From contig NC_133918.1 in assembly GCF_964199755.1 (NCBI RefSeq), forward strand, positions 930,001 to 994,000: a DNA stretch of 64,000 nucleotides, written 5' to 3'. The position numbers and the translations under genes are program-made. Within the stretch, counting starts at the first letter, position 1. Each line of letters begins with the position of its first letter. The notes under the pieces were generated by a model, which saw only the letters and a list, made by a program, of their open reading frames with translations, did no database searches and was not told where the DNA came from. Shown piece by piece: positions 50,576 to 61,900 of the stretch. The DNA comes from Larus michahellis (lineage: Eukaryota > Chordata > Aves > Charadriiformes > Laridae).

Positions 50576-50849
50576 TCACACTCCTGCGGACGAGGAAGGG
50601 GTCAGGGGGGCCCCCGGCGCAGCCTCAGCCACCAGCGGGTCCCGCACCCTGGGGCAGGGCGGGCGGAGAGGGCCGCGGCCCCGCCCGGAGCTGCCGTGGG
50701 GGAGAAGGGGGCGCCCCGGCCGAGCAGAACCGAGCCACGGGAAGTGCTTGACCCAGGCCCCGGACCGAGCCGGTCCCCCCGCCGCGGCCGCTCAGCCCCG
50801 CTCGGCCGGAGCTGCCGGACCCAGCCCCGCACTCACCGAGCGCCGCCAT
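50576..50849 (-). other. DOHH 5' leader with spliced 6-codon uORF
   Basis: A noncoding first exon ends at 50837 before GTGAGT and splices to 50583. It contains an ATG at 50847-50849 in a good context (GCAGCATGG). Across the junction this reads Met-Ala-Ala-Leu-Gly-Val then TGA at 50576-50578, about 57 bases before the main start. A uORF of this sort usually lowers or conditions translation. Splice sites are predicted, not observed. Confidence 0.6.
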
Positions 50850-51150
50850 GCTGCTGCTCACGTGACCGCGCCGGCGGCTCCTACCACCGCACTTCCGGGT
50901 AGGGGAGGGCGGGGCCGCCCCGAGCCCGCCCACGCCGGGGGGTGGGGGGGGGCAGTCTTGTTGTCTTTCCCCCCCTCCGCTCCCGCCGAGTGGGAGCGGC
51001 CGGGGGAGCGGGGGCAGCGGCGGCGCACGCGCGGTGGCGCGCAGGCCCGGGCCGGGCCGGGGGGCTGTGTCCCATGGGCGCTCCTGGGCCCCGCACCCCA
51101 CGGCCGGCACGGGCGGGAGTGGGGCGGGGACCCGCGGGTTGAGGCCCCGC
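50600..51150. promoter_or_regulatory. DOHH CpG-island promoter
   Basis: A CpG-dense block around the predicted DOHH first exon. It has an E-box CACGTG at 50859-50864 and an ETS-type CCGGAAGT (minus strand, 50891-50898), as is usual for housekeeping promoters. No TATA box. The transcription start is probably near 50880. Confidence 0.7.
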
Positions 51151-52294
51151 AAAGCCACGGGGAGCCCCTTCCCGTGGGAGCTTCGCGGTCGGGGAGCGTG
51201 GCCCCGCTAGGGACGGCCCCACAGCACCAGGAGCCTTTGGGGACGCCAGGGGACACCGCACCCACACGACACCTGTACCGCACACACGCAGCCGGGGTGC
51301 CACGTCCATCATCCCTGCTGGGGCTCCTCCAACCACCCCCAGTGCTCCAGCCGGGACACCCCAGCCCGTGGGAAGGGTGACATGGCGGGACATGCCTGTG
51401 CCGTCCCTCCCACCTGGCTCCTTTACAACGGAGCGCTGGTGGAGGTGTCTCTGCGCCCGGGCGGCGTGCCACCGGGCTCCAGCCTGCAGCGGGCGGGCAG
51501 CGGGGGAATAAATGGCAGCTGCTTGATTTCCCAGACGATACGGGGGCAGAGCTGCATGTTTCTGCTCACGCTGCAGCTGGGCCGGGAGCAGAGATTGGAG
51601 GCACTGGCGGAAAGAACCGGCCGGTGGGACGAGGAGGGACCATGCGGTCCGAGACATGGACCCTCATAGCAAACCCCTCTGAAGAGGAGCGAGGAGGGAT
51701 GCCAGGCTGTGGCGGAGGATCAGCCCGCTCCCCCGAGGGCAGCACGTGCTGCCTGAGCAGCAGCAGAGCGGGAGTTTGTGGATGCAATTTCATTCTGGGC
51801 TGGTGCCAACCCCTGGCAAGTCACTGCTCTGCCTCTTCCTTCCCTTCCCTTCCCCTCCCAACTGTGTTTACGCAGCAAGTTTCATACCTTCAAAGGGGTT
51901 TTGCTTTCTTATTTCAAGCCTCCTGACGGAGGGGCCTCAGGCCAGAGCCGTGCTCCTAGGAAAGGGAGCCCCAGGCAGCCCTCTCCCTCACCCAGCCCCT
52001 ATCCCCGCTTTACTTGCGCAGCATGCAACACACCACCAGACAGCTCAAATCCTGGAAGAGAGCAAGGGCACAAAATGCATTCCACTGCCCAAAACCACCT
52101 CGGCAAAACCAGCATGAGCGCGACGCAGCCACCCCCCCCTCCCCTCCCAGCCGGTGCAGCTGGCAGCTGTTGGCAGAGGCGAGAGGGTCCAGTCCTTTTC
52201 CGAACAGCCAAGAACTGCTGGGCCAATGTTTGCTGGAGTCCGTGGGAAGTCTGTGAGCGAGGATGCGCAGGGCTGCTGCACCCCGCTGGCCCCG
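51151..52294. other. Interval between DOHH promoter and HARBI1-like stop
   Basis: It holds the probable 3' UTR of the HARBI1-like gene (minus strand). The only candidate signal is AGTAAA (plus TTTACT, 52009-52014), and no AATAAA was seen on that strand. The rest is ordinary intergenic sequence. Confidence 0.5.
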
Positions 52295-53413
52295 TCAGCC
52301 CTCCCCGCAGCTCTCGAAGTACTGGCACATCAGCTCGCGCACTTGCTCGGCCCGGCCGTCCTCCATGGCGGCGGGTGCGGGCTGGCAGGGCTTGGGCAGC
52401 TCGGTCGGCTCGGTGCCCTCCAGCCACTCCTCATTGAAGGGGTTGTCGTGGGCTTCACAGATGTTGTGCAGGATGCAGCAGGCGAGGACGAGGGTGGGCA
52501 GCAGCTCCAGGCTGCAGTCGTCGCACTTCAGGAGGATCTGCCAGCGCGCCTTCAGGCGCAGGAAGGCGTTCTCGATCACGCTGTGCGCCCGCTTCAGGCG
52601 GTAGTTGAACCGCAGCTGCCGCTGGGTGAGGTTCTTGTCCTCCTGGTAGGGCTTGAGGATCCAGTCTTGCAAGGGGTAGGTGGCGTCGCCCAGCAGCACG
52701 TACTTCTGCGCCTTCCCCATGAAGTGCTTGGGAGGGTTGGGGCACAGCCGGCCCTCCTTGGCCAGCACCCACAGGCTGGAGCTCTCCAGGACCGCGCTGT
52801 TCTCCATGCTGCCTGGGAAGGCGGTGGAGACATCCCAGAACTGGCCCAGCCCATCCACGGTGGCCTGGGTCAGGATGGAGTGCCAGCCCTGGCCGTTGCA
52901 GTAGTCGGCGCTGAGGCGCAGGGGCGGGTGGATGGGGATGTGAAGGCTGTCCAGGGCCCCGATGCAGTGCGGGAAGCCCCAGCGGGTGCGGAAGATGCGC
53001 ACCATGTTCTCCAGCTCCTTCTCGTTGGGCAGGCGGAGGTAGAGGGGCTTCAGCAGCAAGACGACGGCGTAGCTCACCTCCCGGACACACGTTTGCACTG
53101 TGGAGGGCCCCACGCCGAAGAGCGGGCTGAGAGTCTGGTACTCCACGTTGGTGGCCAAGTGCCACAGGGCCACGGCCACCCTCTTCTCCAGGGGCAGGGT
53201 GGGGTGGAAGTGGGCACTGTGCGGAGCCAGCCCTGGCCGCAGCTGGTTGCAGACATAGAAAAAGGTCTCCTTGGACATCCGAAACTTCTCCAGCCAGTCC
53301 TGGGGCCCGAACTCTTTCAGGACCACTCGCTCCCACCAGTCCGGGCCCCTGACGCTGGGCCAGGCGCGGGGGTAGAAGTAGCAGCTGGTTCTCCTCCGGC
53401 GAGCGATCAGGAG
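52295..53413 (-). CDS. HARBI1-like nuclease, exon 2 (catalytic)
   Basis: A protein derived from a PIF/Harbinger DNA transposase, related to HARBI1 and plant ALP1. The exon encodes 372 residues (61-432 of the predicted 432). Visible parts are an N-terminal region with YFYPRAWPSVRGPDWW, a helix-turn-helix-like block (LEKRVAVALWHLATNVEYQT, LFGVGPSTVQTC, residues 136-169) and a DDE_Tnp_4-type nuclease core. The catalytic triad looks complete: D215 in GALDSLHIP, D303 in LLGDATYPL and E341 in VIENAFLRLKARW. Two-thirds of the reading frame is free of stops and shows family spacing, which suggests selection. No terminal inverted repeats or target duplication were found around it. The open frame continues upstream of the predicted acceptor CTGCAG at 53414-53419, so a longer single-exon form is an alternative. 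Confidence 0.88.
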   Translation of the reverse strand, partial: LLIARRRRTSCYFYPRAWPSVRGPDWWERVVLKEFGPQDWLEKFRMSKETFFYVCNQLRPGLAPHSAHFHPTLPLEKRVAVALWHLATNVEYQTLSPLFGVGPSTVQTCVREVSYAVVLLLKPLYLRLPNEKELENMVRIFRTRWGFPHCIGALDSLHIPIHPPLRLSADYCNGQGWHSILTQATVDGLGQFWDVSTAFPGSMENSAVLESSSLWVLAKEGRLCPNPPKHFMGKAQKYVLLGDATYPLQDWILKPYQEDKNLTQRQLRFNYRLKRAHSVIENAFLRLKARWQILLKCDDCSLELLPTLVLACCILHNICEAHDNPFNEEWLEGTEPTELPKPCQPAPAAMEDGRAEQVRELMCQYFESCGEG

Positions 53414-53836
53414 CTGCAGCATGGTGGGGAGACGAGAGGGATGTGAGACAGCGCTTCCCCGGCCCCCACAAAGCGATTCCCTGGGACATCCCCGCCTCTG
53501 GAGACCATCCATTGCCAGTGACCTGCTCAGGGCAGGGAGGACGCCTGGTACCACATGGACGGTGGTCCCGACCGGCCTAACAAATTTTCCTGTTCCTGGG
53601 AAAGCCCGCCCAGGCAAATCCGCCAGGCAATAGCTGTCACCCTGGGGGAGACGCCCAGGTGCCACAGACAAGGAGCCTTCTGGAAAAGTCCCTTTTTGGG
53701 GTGGCCGCTTACTCTGCGGTTTGATTTTTTTTAACAATTATTACTTGCTTTCCTGCAACCAACCAAGTGAACGGGGGGCTCAGTCATGGTTCGGAAGGGG
53801 GTGCGAGCACCTGCGCTCCCAGCCCCTGCACGGGAA

Positions 53837-54108
53837 TTGATTTACTGTTTTATATTCCAAAAAACATCTTTAAGCTGAAAAGAGCTTTTTTCACCTTTCT
53901 TGGCAACTGCCCAGGGAAGTGGGTTCCCCGTGTTCGCCCCCCCCCCCCCAGCTTGTCCTCGCTGCCACATGTCCCCAGGCCCTTTGTATCCCTCATCCCT
54001 TGTGTCCCCCACCTTTGATGTCCCCCCCTCCTTCATGTCCCCGTGAATTGATTTTCTGTTATTAAATTCTAAAAAACATCTTTCAGCTGAAAAGAGGCGT
54101 TAAGCTGA
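53837..54108 (+). repeat. Direct duplication of a ~50-base AT-rich block
   Basis: GAATTGATTTACTGTTTTAT with AAAAAACATCTTTAAGCTGA (53837-53886) recurs as GAATTGATTTTCTGTTATTA with AAAAAACATCTTTCAGCTGA (54044-54094). A third partial TTAAGCTGAAAAGAGG follows at once. Spacing is about 207 bases and the intervening DNA is C-rich. Confidence 0.85.
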
Positions 54109-54109
54109 A

Positions 54110-55060
54110 AAGAGGGGGTGATGTCACCCCCTCCTTCACGTCCCCGCGTCCTCTGCATCCCCTCTCCTTTATGCCTGGGTTCACATCCTGTGTCCAAGTC
54201 CCCTGTCCTTCATGTGCCCCCCGTCCTTTGTGTCCCACATATCCCCTACATTCCCTATCTGTTGTGACCTCTGTGTCCCCCCCCACATGTCCTTTGTGTC
54301 CCAAATCCTTCTTGTCCCTGTGTTTCATGTCCCAAGTGTCTCCCATGTCCGCCACCTTGTGTCCCCTCGTACCCCCATCCTTCCCATCCCTGCACAAACA
54401 CCCCGTTCCCCATTTTTTGTGTCCCCATGCCCCATGTGTCTCCTCACGTCCTTCGTGTCCCACATGTCCCCATCCTTTGCGTCCCCGTCACCCGGGCTCC
54501 CCATGGGACCTCTGCGTTCCCCCATGACCCCATCCTTCCCATCCCTGCACCTTGTGTCTGGCACATCCCCCCCATGTACTGCATGTTCCATATGTCCCCC
54601 ATGTCCTTCGTGTCCCTAGTGTCCCCATCCTTTGTGTCCCTGTAATTTAGGTCCTCCATGTGACCTGTGCCCCCTCCCGAGCCCCCGCTCCTTCCCATCC
54701 CTGCACCCCACCCTGTTCCCCATTTTTTGTGTCCCCAATGACCCATGTGCCCCCCATGTCCTTCTTGTCCCACAGGTCCCTGCATCTTGTGTCCTGCACA
54801 TCCCCCCTGTTCCCCATTTTTGTGTCCCCATGACCCGTGTGCCCCCCCATGTCCTTCTTGTCCCCCATGTCCCGTGTGCTCCCCCGTGTCCTTCGTGTCC
54901 CGTATGTCCCCACCCTTTGTGTCCCCATGACCCGGGTGCCCTCCACGTCCTTCACGTCCCCCACATCCCCATCCTTTCCTTCGCGTCCCGCGTGGCCCCC
55001 ATGTCCCCATCCTTTGTGTCCCCGTGTCCTGCCTGTCGCCCCATGTCCCCCCCGCCCCTC
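54110..55060. repeat. Degenerate TGTCCCCATCCTTTGTGTCCC repeat
   Basis: Nearly 1 kb of loosely repeated 12-30-base words such as CATGTCCCC, CCTTTGTGTCCCC and CCTTCGTGTCCC. A ~100-base block with CCCCATTTTTTGTGTCCCC recurs (54410, 54718, 54815). Long frames rich in CPxPS are artefacts. Confidence 0.85.
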
Positions 55061-55154
55061 CGCCCCGTCCCCGCCTGTCGTGTCGTGTCGCGTCCTCCGC
55101 GCCCTCCCCGTCCCCGCCATCACCCCTCCCTCCCCACCCCCCCGCCCCGGTCAC

Positions 55155-55334
55155 CGTCATGAGCCGTTTCTGCCGCTGGCTGTAGTAGTGCCGGAGCCAG
55201 GCGCGCCGCTGCGGCCCGTCCCAGGCCCCAGCACCGGCCGCGGCCGCGGCCCCGGCCCCGGGCATGGCCCGCCGCCCGCCCGCCCGCCGCCGCCGCGCCA
55301 GCGCGCACAGCAGCACCAGCAGCCGCTCCTGCAT
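55155..55334 (-). CDS. HARBI1-like nuclease, predicted exon 1
   Basis: 180 bases from ATG (55332-55334) to ATGACG before GTGACC, encoding 60 residues. They start MQERLLVLLCALARRRRAGG, pass through an Ala/Gly-rich stretch and end WLRHYYSQRQKRLMT. It joins exon 2 in phase 0 to give RLMT-LLIARRRRTSCYF. The ATG lies in a CpG island close to the putative FZR1 first exon, so the transposase-derived frame seems to have gained a host promoter and 5' exon. Support is splice phase, position and CpG context. The Ala/Gly stretch is low complexity. Confidence 0.55.
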
Positions 55335-55839
55335 TTTCAAATCGGGAGCCGGGGCCGCCCTGGAAGCTATCGACCGCGGGGTCACAGCGGGACCGGGGGG
55401 GGCGGGACGGGGCGGCACCGCCGCCATTACCGGGCCCGCCCCGGCCGGCTCCGCTGAACCCCCACCCCACCCCACTCCCCCCCGGCACACCGGGCTGTCC
55501 GCGGCCCGGCCCGCGCCTCACGGAGAACGGCTGCGGGGCTGCCCCGCGAGCTGCCCCGCCCGCCGGGACGGGGCCCGGTGCTCCGTCCGTCTTAATCAAC
55601 ACACATGATTTTAATGAGCAGGGAGGTCCGAGGCCCCGTGCGGGAGCGGGGCGAGCCCCCCGGGGCGGGGCGGGGCGGGGAGCGGCCCCCGGGGCTGTGC
55701 GACGGCGCCGGGCCCCGCCGGGAGCCGCGCTCCAAAATGGCCGCCGCCGTTGCCATGGCGCCGCGCGCCGCCGCCCGCCTGTATTGATTCGAACCGGGAG
55801 GGCGGGGCGCGCTCCCGTCGTGCCCCGCGCGGGGCAGGG

Positions 55840-55959
55840 GCGTGGCCGGGCGGGCGAGGGGGCAGCGCGGCGGGGGCGGCCGCCATATTGGGGAGCGCTG
55901 GGGCCGGCGGAGACTGACAGGAGGAGGCGGAGCGGGGCCGGGCCGCGCCGGCCGGGCAG
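55840..55959 (+). other. Probable noncoding first exon of FZR1
   Basis: A CpG-island leader ends GCCGGGCAG before GTAGGG at 55960, just after a YY1-type word and GGCGGAGACTGACAGGAGG. In human, FZR1 (CDH1, an APC/C activator with WD40 repeats) follows DOHH on the opposite strand and has a noncoding first exon. Its coding start (MDQDYERRLL) does not occur in the window, so identity rests on gene order. The 5' end is uncertain. Confidence 0.45.
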
Positions 55960-58900
55960 GTAGGGCCGGCGGGCGGCGGGGCCGCTGTCACAGCGGGGCG
56001 GCTCGGCTCGGAGCTGGGCTGGGGGGGGTACTGGTAGGGGGGGCCCCTGGCCTGAGCTCAGGCCCTGGACCGAGCTCAGGCCCTGAGGGGCGGCGGCCTG
56101 TGGGCCTGCCCCGCGCCTGGAGCCGCGGGCGGTTGGCGAGCGGTTCCGGACCGGAATGGCCGCGCTTCCTCGTCAGGGCCTTTTTTGTGGGAGGATGGGA
56201 CCTCATCCTTGAGGGGTCACTGGGGGTCCCTGAGCCGGGCTTGCCGTCAGGCCACCCCTCGGCGGCACGGCCACCGCTGCCCTCGGAGTCCATCTGCTGT
56301 GACGCTCCGGCATCGGATGAGGGTGTTAATGGCCACTATGGCTCGGGACCCCGGGGGCTGTCTGGCCTAGGCAGAGCTCTTGCCGTAGAGCCCTTATTCG
56401 GTCAGTGCGCCATGGCCCACTTTGGGAAGGTGTGATGAGAGCCAGAGGCTACTTCAGCTTCGCCAGTTCTTGGTTTCTTGATCAAACTGATGATGTGAAG
56501 GACAGCGGAGATTTTTGTGGCATGGCCTCTACTACTAAAGAGAACTACCAAGCAGCAGCAGAAACTTTTATCCAAAATCACTTGTTAACGTGCAGCACAA
56601 CTTGGTGATGTGCCATTGTCCATCCGATGGCCTTTGGGGGCCTGAGGGAGCTAAATACCACTGTGACTTTCATTACGTTTTTTTTTAATGTGTTGTTGAC
56701 GTTTTGTAAATGGAAGTAGTACACACGTTCAGCAAGTTACGAGCTTGAGGTCTTAAAAGTCCAAACTGAGCATCCTCCGCGCGTGGTGATAGGGCAGGCG
56801 TTCTGCTAGAGGAGTCGTTAAAGCACAGTGAAGTCTGTTAGGTCATGTTGGAGTCCTCTGTCGAAGGTGCCCCAGGCTTTATTGTGTGGATGACTTTTTT
56901 TCCTTGATTTGTAGCTCTCTTGAAGGCGTTGTGTTCATTTTCTTGTGAAGTGCTGATTCTTACTGAGTTACTGTGTTCAGTGACGCTAGCCTGGTATTTT
57001 GTGCTGTGGGTTGTTCACAAAGCAATTCCCCTGCTGGCAACAACATCTCTTATTAAAGACTGACTCTTTAAATTTTATTATTATTGTTAATACAGGAGCA
57101 GAATTTTCTGGGGCTGTTGACTGAAGCTGCTCCGTTTTCTGAATTCTGTGACTTTCTTTTGTGGCTTGTCAAGGGGCACTATTGCACCTTCAGTAGCTTA
57201 AATGTTGTGATTGAGATTATATATTAGGAAGAAATTGTTTGCTGTGAGGGTGGTGAGCCCCTGGCCCAGCTTGCCCAGAGAAGCTGTGGCTGCCCCATCC
57301 CTGGAGGGGTTCAAGGCCAGGTTGGACGGGGCTTGGAGCAACCTGGGCTGGTGGGAGGTGTCCCTGCCCAGGGCAGGGGGTGCCACTGGGTGGCCTTTAA
57401 GGTCCCTTCCAGCCCAGACTCTTTTGTGATTCTGTGACGAAGCAGACTTATGAATCGCCTGGCCTTTTCACCAAAGCTCTGTGGACAAAGATGCTGGTGA
57501 ATTTTTAATCTTAGCTTTTAGTGCAATGACTTCTGATAAAGCTTCCGATAAAGCAGACCTTTTATTTACAGCTGGTGCTCTTAGCTGATTGTACTCTGTT
57601 TTGTGATGTAACATAATCAGACAACCATACTCTGTGAATTTTTGTACTTTTTTTGAAGGGAAACTGAATGTTATTAAAGTTAGTAGGTGTATAAAAATTA
57701 CCATGCCTAGACAGAGCATATAAACTACTAAACAAACAAAAGCCCTGAAGGTTCTGTAAAATGGTACAAAATGCATACACTAGCCTTTCTCTTGTGCTTC
57801 CCTCTACTCCTAATTAAGTTGTCTTTGAGTTTAGAATGCTTAACGTGGAAAAACTCCACCCTTACAAAGGCCCCATGTCCCTAAGGTCCAAGTGCTTCAT
57901 CCATTCATCCCCACTTCCTTCTTAAATGGTTCGCGGTCTGCAGAATAAAGAAATGAGTAAATATAATCACCAAAATGAGTGCCATCATATGCTGGTTGAC
58001 GAACAGCTGAAAACAGAACCTCCATTTCGCCTGTCTGTCTGGTGACTTGTCTGAAATGTGTGTTTATGTGGGGAAAACTGCCATCAGGTGACAATGGAAA
58101 CAGAAGTGCTGTTGCTGCAACTTGCCCTCTGCTTCCTTGACCAGGGGCTCCAGTAGCTCAGTTCTCATGCCTGAGATGGGGCTCGGTGGTGAGGTAGAAC
58201 TAAGCAAGCTGTGTGGTTTATGGGTGCTCCCTATGGCTTGTGAGTCGGGAAGGGTAGCAGCATCCAGCCATATCGGATTGGCACAGGTTACATCACGGAC
58301 TGAGGGGAAATCTCAAAGCTGAACGTGGCAAGATTAATGCGGATCCCCTTTTTGTCAAGTAGTAACTTGAGGGAATTGTAGCCAGCTCCTTCCCCGGTGT
58401 ATGTATGATCTTCCAGCACCTGCAGAAAAGGGTAGTGTTTTGCTCTGCCAGAGCACAAAGGCTCAGGAACCTGTTTCATTGCATGTGCAGGAACAGCAGA
58501 GCAAATGGGAGTAGCAGAACTTGTTCAGCACTCGGTGTTTCTCAAGCGTGGTCTGCCAGAGCTGAACCTGATCTTTAACTCAGCCTTCAGAGCTTTAATC
58601 GAGCCTTTGTAACTGCCAGAAAGGAAGAGGTGCTCAAACACTGTTTAACCCGGGTACCTTCTGCTAATTGTTGCATCTCTAAAACCAGAGTGTTTTTTTT
58701 CTGCTGCTTCTTATGTGTTTTGCTTTCATAATAGATGAACCTCTTATGAGATTTTCTGTTAAGTAGATGCAGAGAATGCCTTTTGACCCACAGGCAAGAG
58801 ATGACATAGAGGTCACCCCTCATTGAGCATGCGTTACGTTTTCACGCTCTGTGTATTTCCCAGGTATGGCCTCCTGCACTGCTGGAGACTTTGTACTTTA

Positions 58901-61900
58901 TTTCACATTCCCTGGGAGCAGGCGTGGCCCTCTTATTTGTGGAGCAGCATGGTGAAAAGATAAAATAATCACTACCTGGAGGCAATAAAAATGGTTTTAA
59001 TGGTGGTGATTTTCTGAGCAATCCCCTGCTGAGTACATGATTGTCATGTCTGCTTAGATAAACCCTGCGTTCCTAACAGACTACTGTACACCGCAGTGAG
59101 ATGTGTGTTGAATGAAAACGTCATCTATGAAGGCAAAGTAACAAACCTACAATTATCCTAACTTATTAAAAGCAGGCTGAAGTGAACTTGGAAACCACTC
59201 AGCTCAGAGCCTGGCTGCTGCGTGGGTATGACAGTGAAGGGGGCTGCTGACTCTGACACCTCATCTCTGTAATCAACCATCACACTTGTATTATTTGAGT
59301 CCTGAGTTGAAAATGTCCTTGTCTTTTGAGTACAGTGTGTCAGACTTGACTGTGTTGTCTCCCCTTCTTCTTCTTCCAGTTGTGGAAAAAAGGTGGATTT
59401 AGGAAGAACATCTGTGTTGAAAATGTTGGTAATATCTGAGCATCATCCACGTAAAAGAGGCAGCAATGACAATGTTCTTGGTAGACTTCCTGGTGTTTTC
59501 CCCTCAGATGAGTGCTTGCATCTAAGAACAACTATTTTGTGTATGAAAATCTGGTGAAAAACTTTTGAGCTTGTGATGGTGTACTCAGAAGATGTATTAG
59601 TGGAGGGGGATGTTTATTTTTAGCAAAGGATCTTCCAAAGACAGAGATTTTGCTGTTGCCTGAAGGTGTTGCAACCCTGAGTTTCTGCTGGTGCGCTAAA
59701 GCCCATGCCATGTCCGGAGCTCTTTGTCATGACTCCTTCATCCTTGGCTCACGCGGGCTTCCCGCAGCACTCTGTGACCTGAGTGTCCTAAATTAGCACT
59801 GTTGCCCTGCGGTTTGCTGGCCAGAGTTCCTCTCTCATCTTGGTAGGACTGTACATTGGTTTGGAAAGGTAGACACAAAGCCTTAAATTAGCTTCAGAAG
59901 CTGACTTGGAGGGCAGTGGGAAGTCTTGTACCTTGTCTGTGAGTGCAGGTGGAGGTGCAGTGAGTTGCAGAAAATCAGACATTTGTCACCTCCCTTCTGA
60001 ATTACGGGTTGGGCCCTTACCTGTGAGGAAGGGGTGATATTTTGTGACGCCGGAGGCGAAAGGAGGCACAGATAGCTGTGCATGCCGCTTGTCTCCTAAG
60101 CTTAGTATGGAATTGCAGCATCCCGAGCTCCTGTTACTACTGTTACAAACTGGGAGACTGAGTGCAGGCAGGAGGTGAAAACAATGTCTTGGCTATGTCT
60201 TTGAGCCACTCGGCCTTTCAAATCAACCTTGAATTCAGTTACGCCTGTGGCCGGTCACCTAAAAGTTGACATTTTTTAAACATTCTGGAGCTGATGGTAG
60301 CGAGTGTATAAAGGGGTTTGCGAGCTCCCTAGGCAGGAGGTGCTTGTTTGTAGGGTGCTTTGGAAAGACAGAAATAACATGGATTTTTGCAAGATCTTCA
60401 GCAAAGAATAGTCGCCTACGTGTTATGCTCTGAAATACACTGATGCAATGTGATGCTTCTTGCAGTAATGCAGCATCTTGATTTATTGGTGGAGTATTGA
60501 TTCTCTGTGCCGCCTTCAAGAGTGAGGCTTAAGGGCGGAGATCTTGTCTGTCTCCTTAACGCTGAAGTAATGCTGTCATTGCTGTTGGCGTGGTCTCTGC
60601 AATACCTAGTTGTGAACAATCTTCTTTCACAAGTGCGAGGCAAGAAAGTTTGTATTTTGTGTTGAAATTACGCTTTACCTGTTTCCGTTGTTAGGGGTTA
60701 CTTTTGTAAATGGGTAATTCTATAAATGCTTTTCACGCTAATACCTTAATAAATCGCTGGATAAGAATTTGCGTACTTATAGCTTTAAAAAGATAAATAT
60801 TGGTAAAACTTACACAAGGCTCTAGCTTTTTGTACTACTAGTGCTTTTGAAAGCAGGTTAGTTACTTAAAAGGATTGATTGCTTGGCATAATGCGTAAAC
60901 TCTCCTCCGCTGGGTTAAGTGCACGAGCTCTACTTCAGGTTGTCCAAGCATAGAGTGTCTTGCTCCTTGTTGATGTCTGCTTTAGTGCTGTGAAGCTGGC
61001 TCTAGCATTCTGGATGCATTTGTAACAGGCTTGATTATTATATAGCAAAAATGCTATGGTTTACCTTTTCTTTTTTCCTTTCTGCTTGTTTGGAAGTCTG
61101 GGAAATAGAAGAGTCCATAACTAGAAATACTCTTACAGTACTTCAGGAAGAAGTGGAGGTGCTGCTTACTAAACCAGCAGAAAACGTCTGCCCTTTGGGG
61201 CTGAGTTAGGGGTGTTTTTTTTGTCATCTGGGTGAGCTGAATGGGCGCGTGGCGTGGTCGGGCCAGGGCCGAAGCTGGCACGAAGGAGGTGCAGGGCTCT
61301 TCAGCTGGCATGGATAGATGGGTTACCTTTTCTGTTGCCAGCCGAGATCTTCAACTTGTTGATTTGCAAGTGTTGCCTAGTAATAAGTTTTAGATAAATC
61401 ATTGGAAGATGAAAACTTTGGCTTTGGGGAAGCAGGACGTCTGGGTTTTGTTTCAAATCCTGCTGCTCATGACTAAGAGGACTAAGTACTTGTTTACTCC
61501 GTCCATTTCCCCTTGGTAAATTACAGGGTTCTTCCTGAGACCTTGTAAATATTCAGCACATCAATAATGACACATTTTTACTTCAAATCCTGTGCGGTTA
61601 AATACAAGCCCGAAGAGAAGGTAGTAGCTCTGGTCTGGGGTAGGCTCTTGCTGACTCTAAATTTGTCTGTGGGAAGCAGGTGGGTTTTCCATTTCCCCTG
61701 AACAAGTGAGAAAGGCTTTGCCATAAGGACTGGGAGTATGGGGACTCCAAAGTTCTCTTTCAGTTGAAGAAGTAAAAGATCTCAAGGAGCTATGTGTACT
61801 ATGTATTCTTTTTGGATGCTTTGTTATATTTGTTATATAAAGTTTGGATACTTTATTGGATATATTGTTACTGAATTCACACTTGGAGAAGAAAGGTGGG

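Larger units (their letters stand above)
53414..55154 (-). other. Predicted intron of the HARBI1-like gene
   Basis: A 1.74 kb interval with donor GTGACC (55153-55154 on the minus strand) and acceptor CTGCAG. It contains an AT-rich duplicated 50-base block at 53.84 and 54.05 kb and a degenerate TGTCCCC repeat at 54.1-55.05 kb. The intron is predicted from phase agreement and splice words only. Confidence 0.55.
55050..56160. promoter_or_regulatory. CpG island, probable bidirectional promoter
   Basis: The densest CpG block of the window spans the first exon of the HARBI1-like gene (minus) and the probable FZR1 first exon (plus). It contains a YY1-type GCCGCCATATT at 55879-55889 and a second YY1-like AAAATGGCCGCC near 55734. 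A small AT-rich patch (TTAATCAACACACATGATTTTAATGAG) lies at about 55592-55619; it is listed here in words only as a possible element. No TATA box. Confidence 0.7.

Noticed and set aside
51504-51512. AATAAA on the plus strand near 51.5 kb as a gene end
   Set aside because: No plus-strand gene ends here; both neighbours are on the minus strand.
53414-53737. Upstream extension of the HARBI1-like frame to 53737 as coding
   Set aside because: The extension shows no family similarity, and a CTGCAG acceptor in the right phase sits at the start of the conserved part. It is kept only as an alternative.
54165-55457. Open frames rich in CPSCP in 54-55 kb
   Set aside because: They are translation of the degenerate TGTCCCC repeat in the predicted intron.
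56405-56608. 67-codon frame after the CpG island as an FZR1 coding exon
   Set aside because: It does not match the known FZR1 N-terminus (MDQDYERR) and lacks convincing splice sites.
57211-57429. 72-codon frame over the 57.2 kb repeat
   Set aside because: It is non-coding CR1 3' end sequence.
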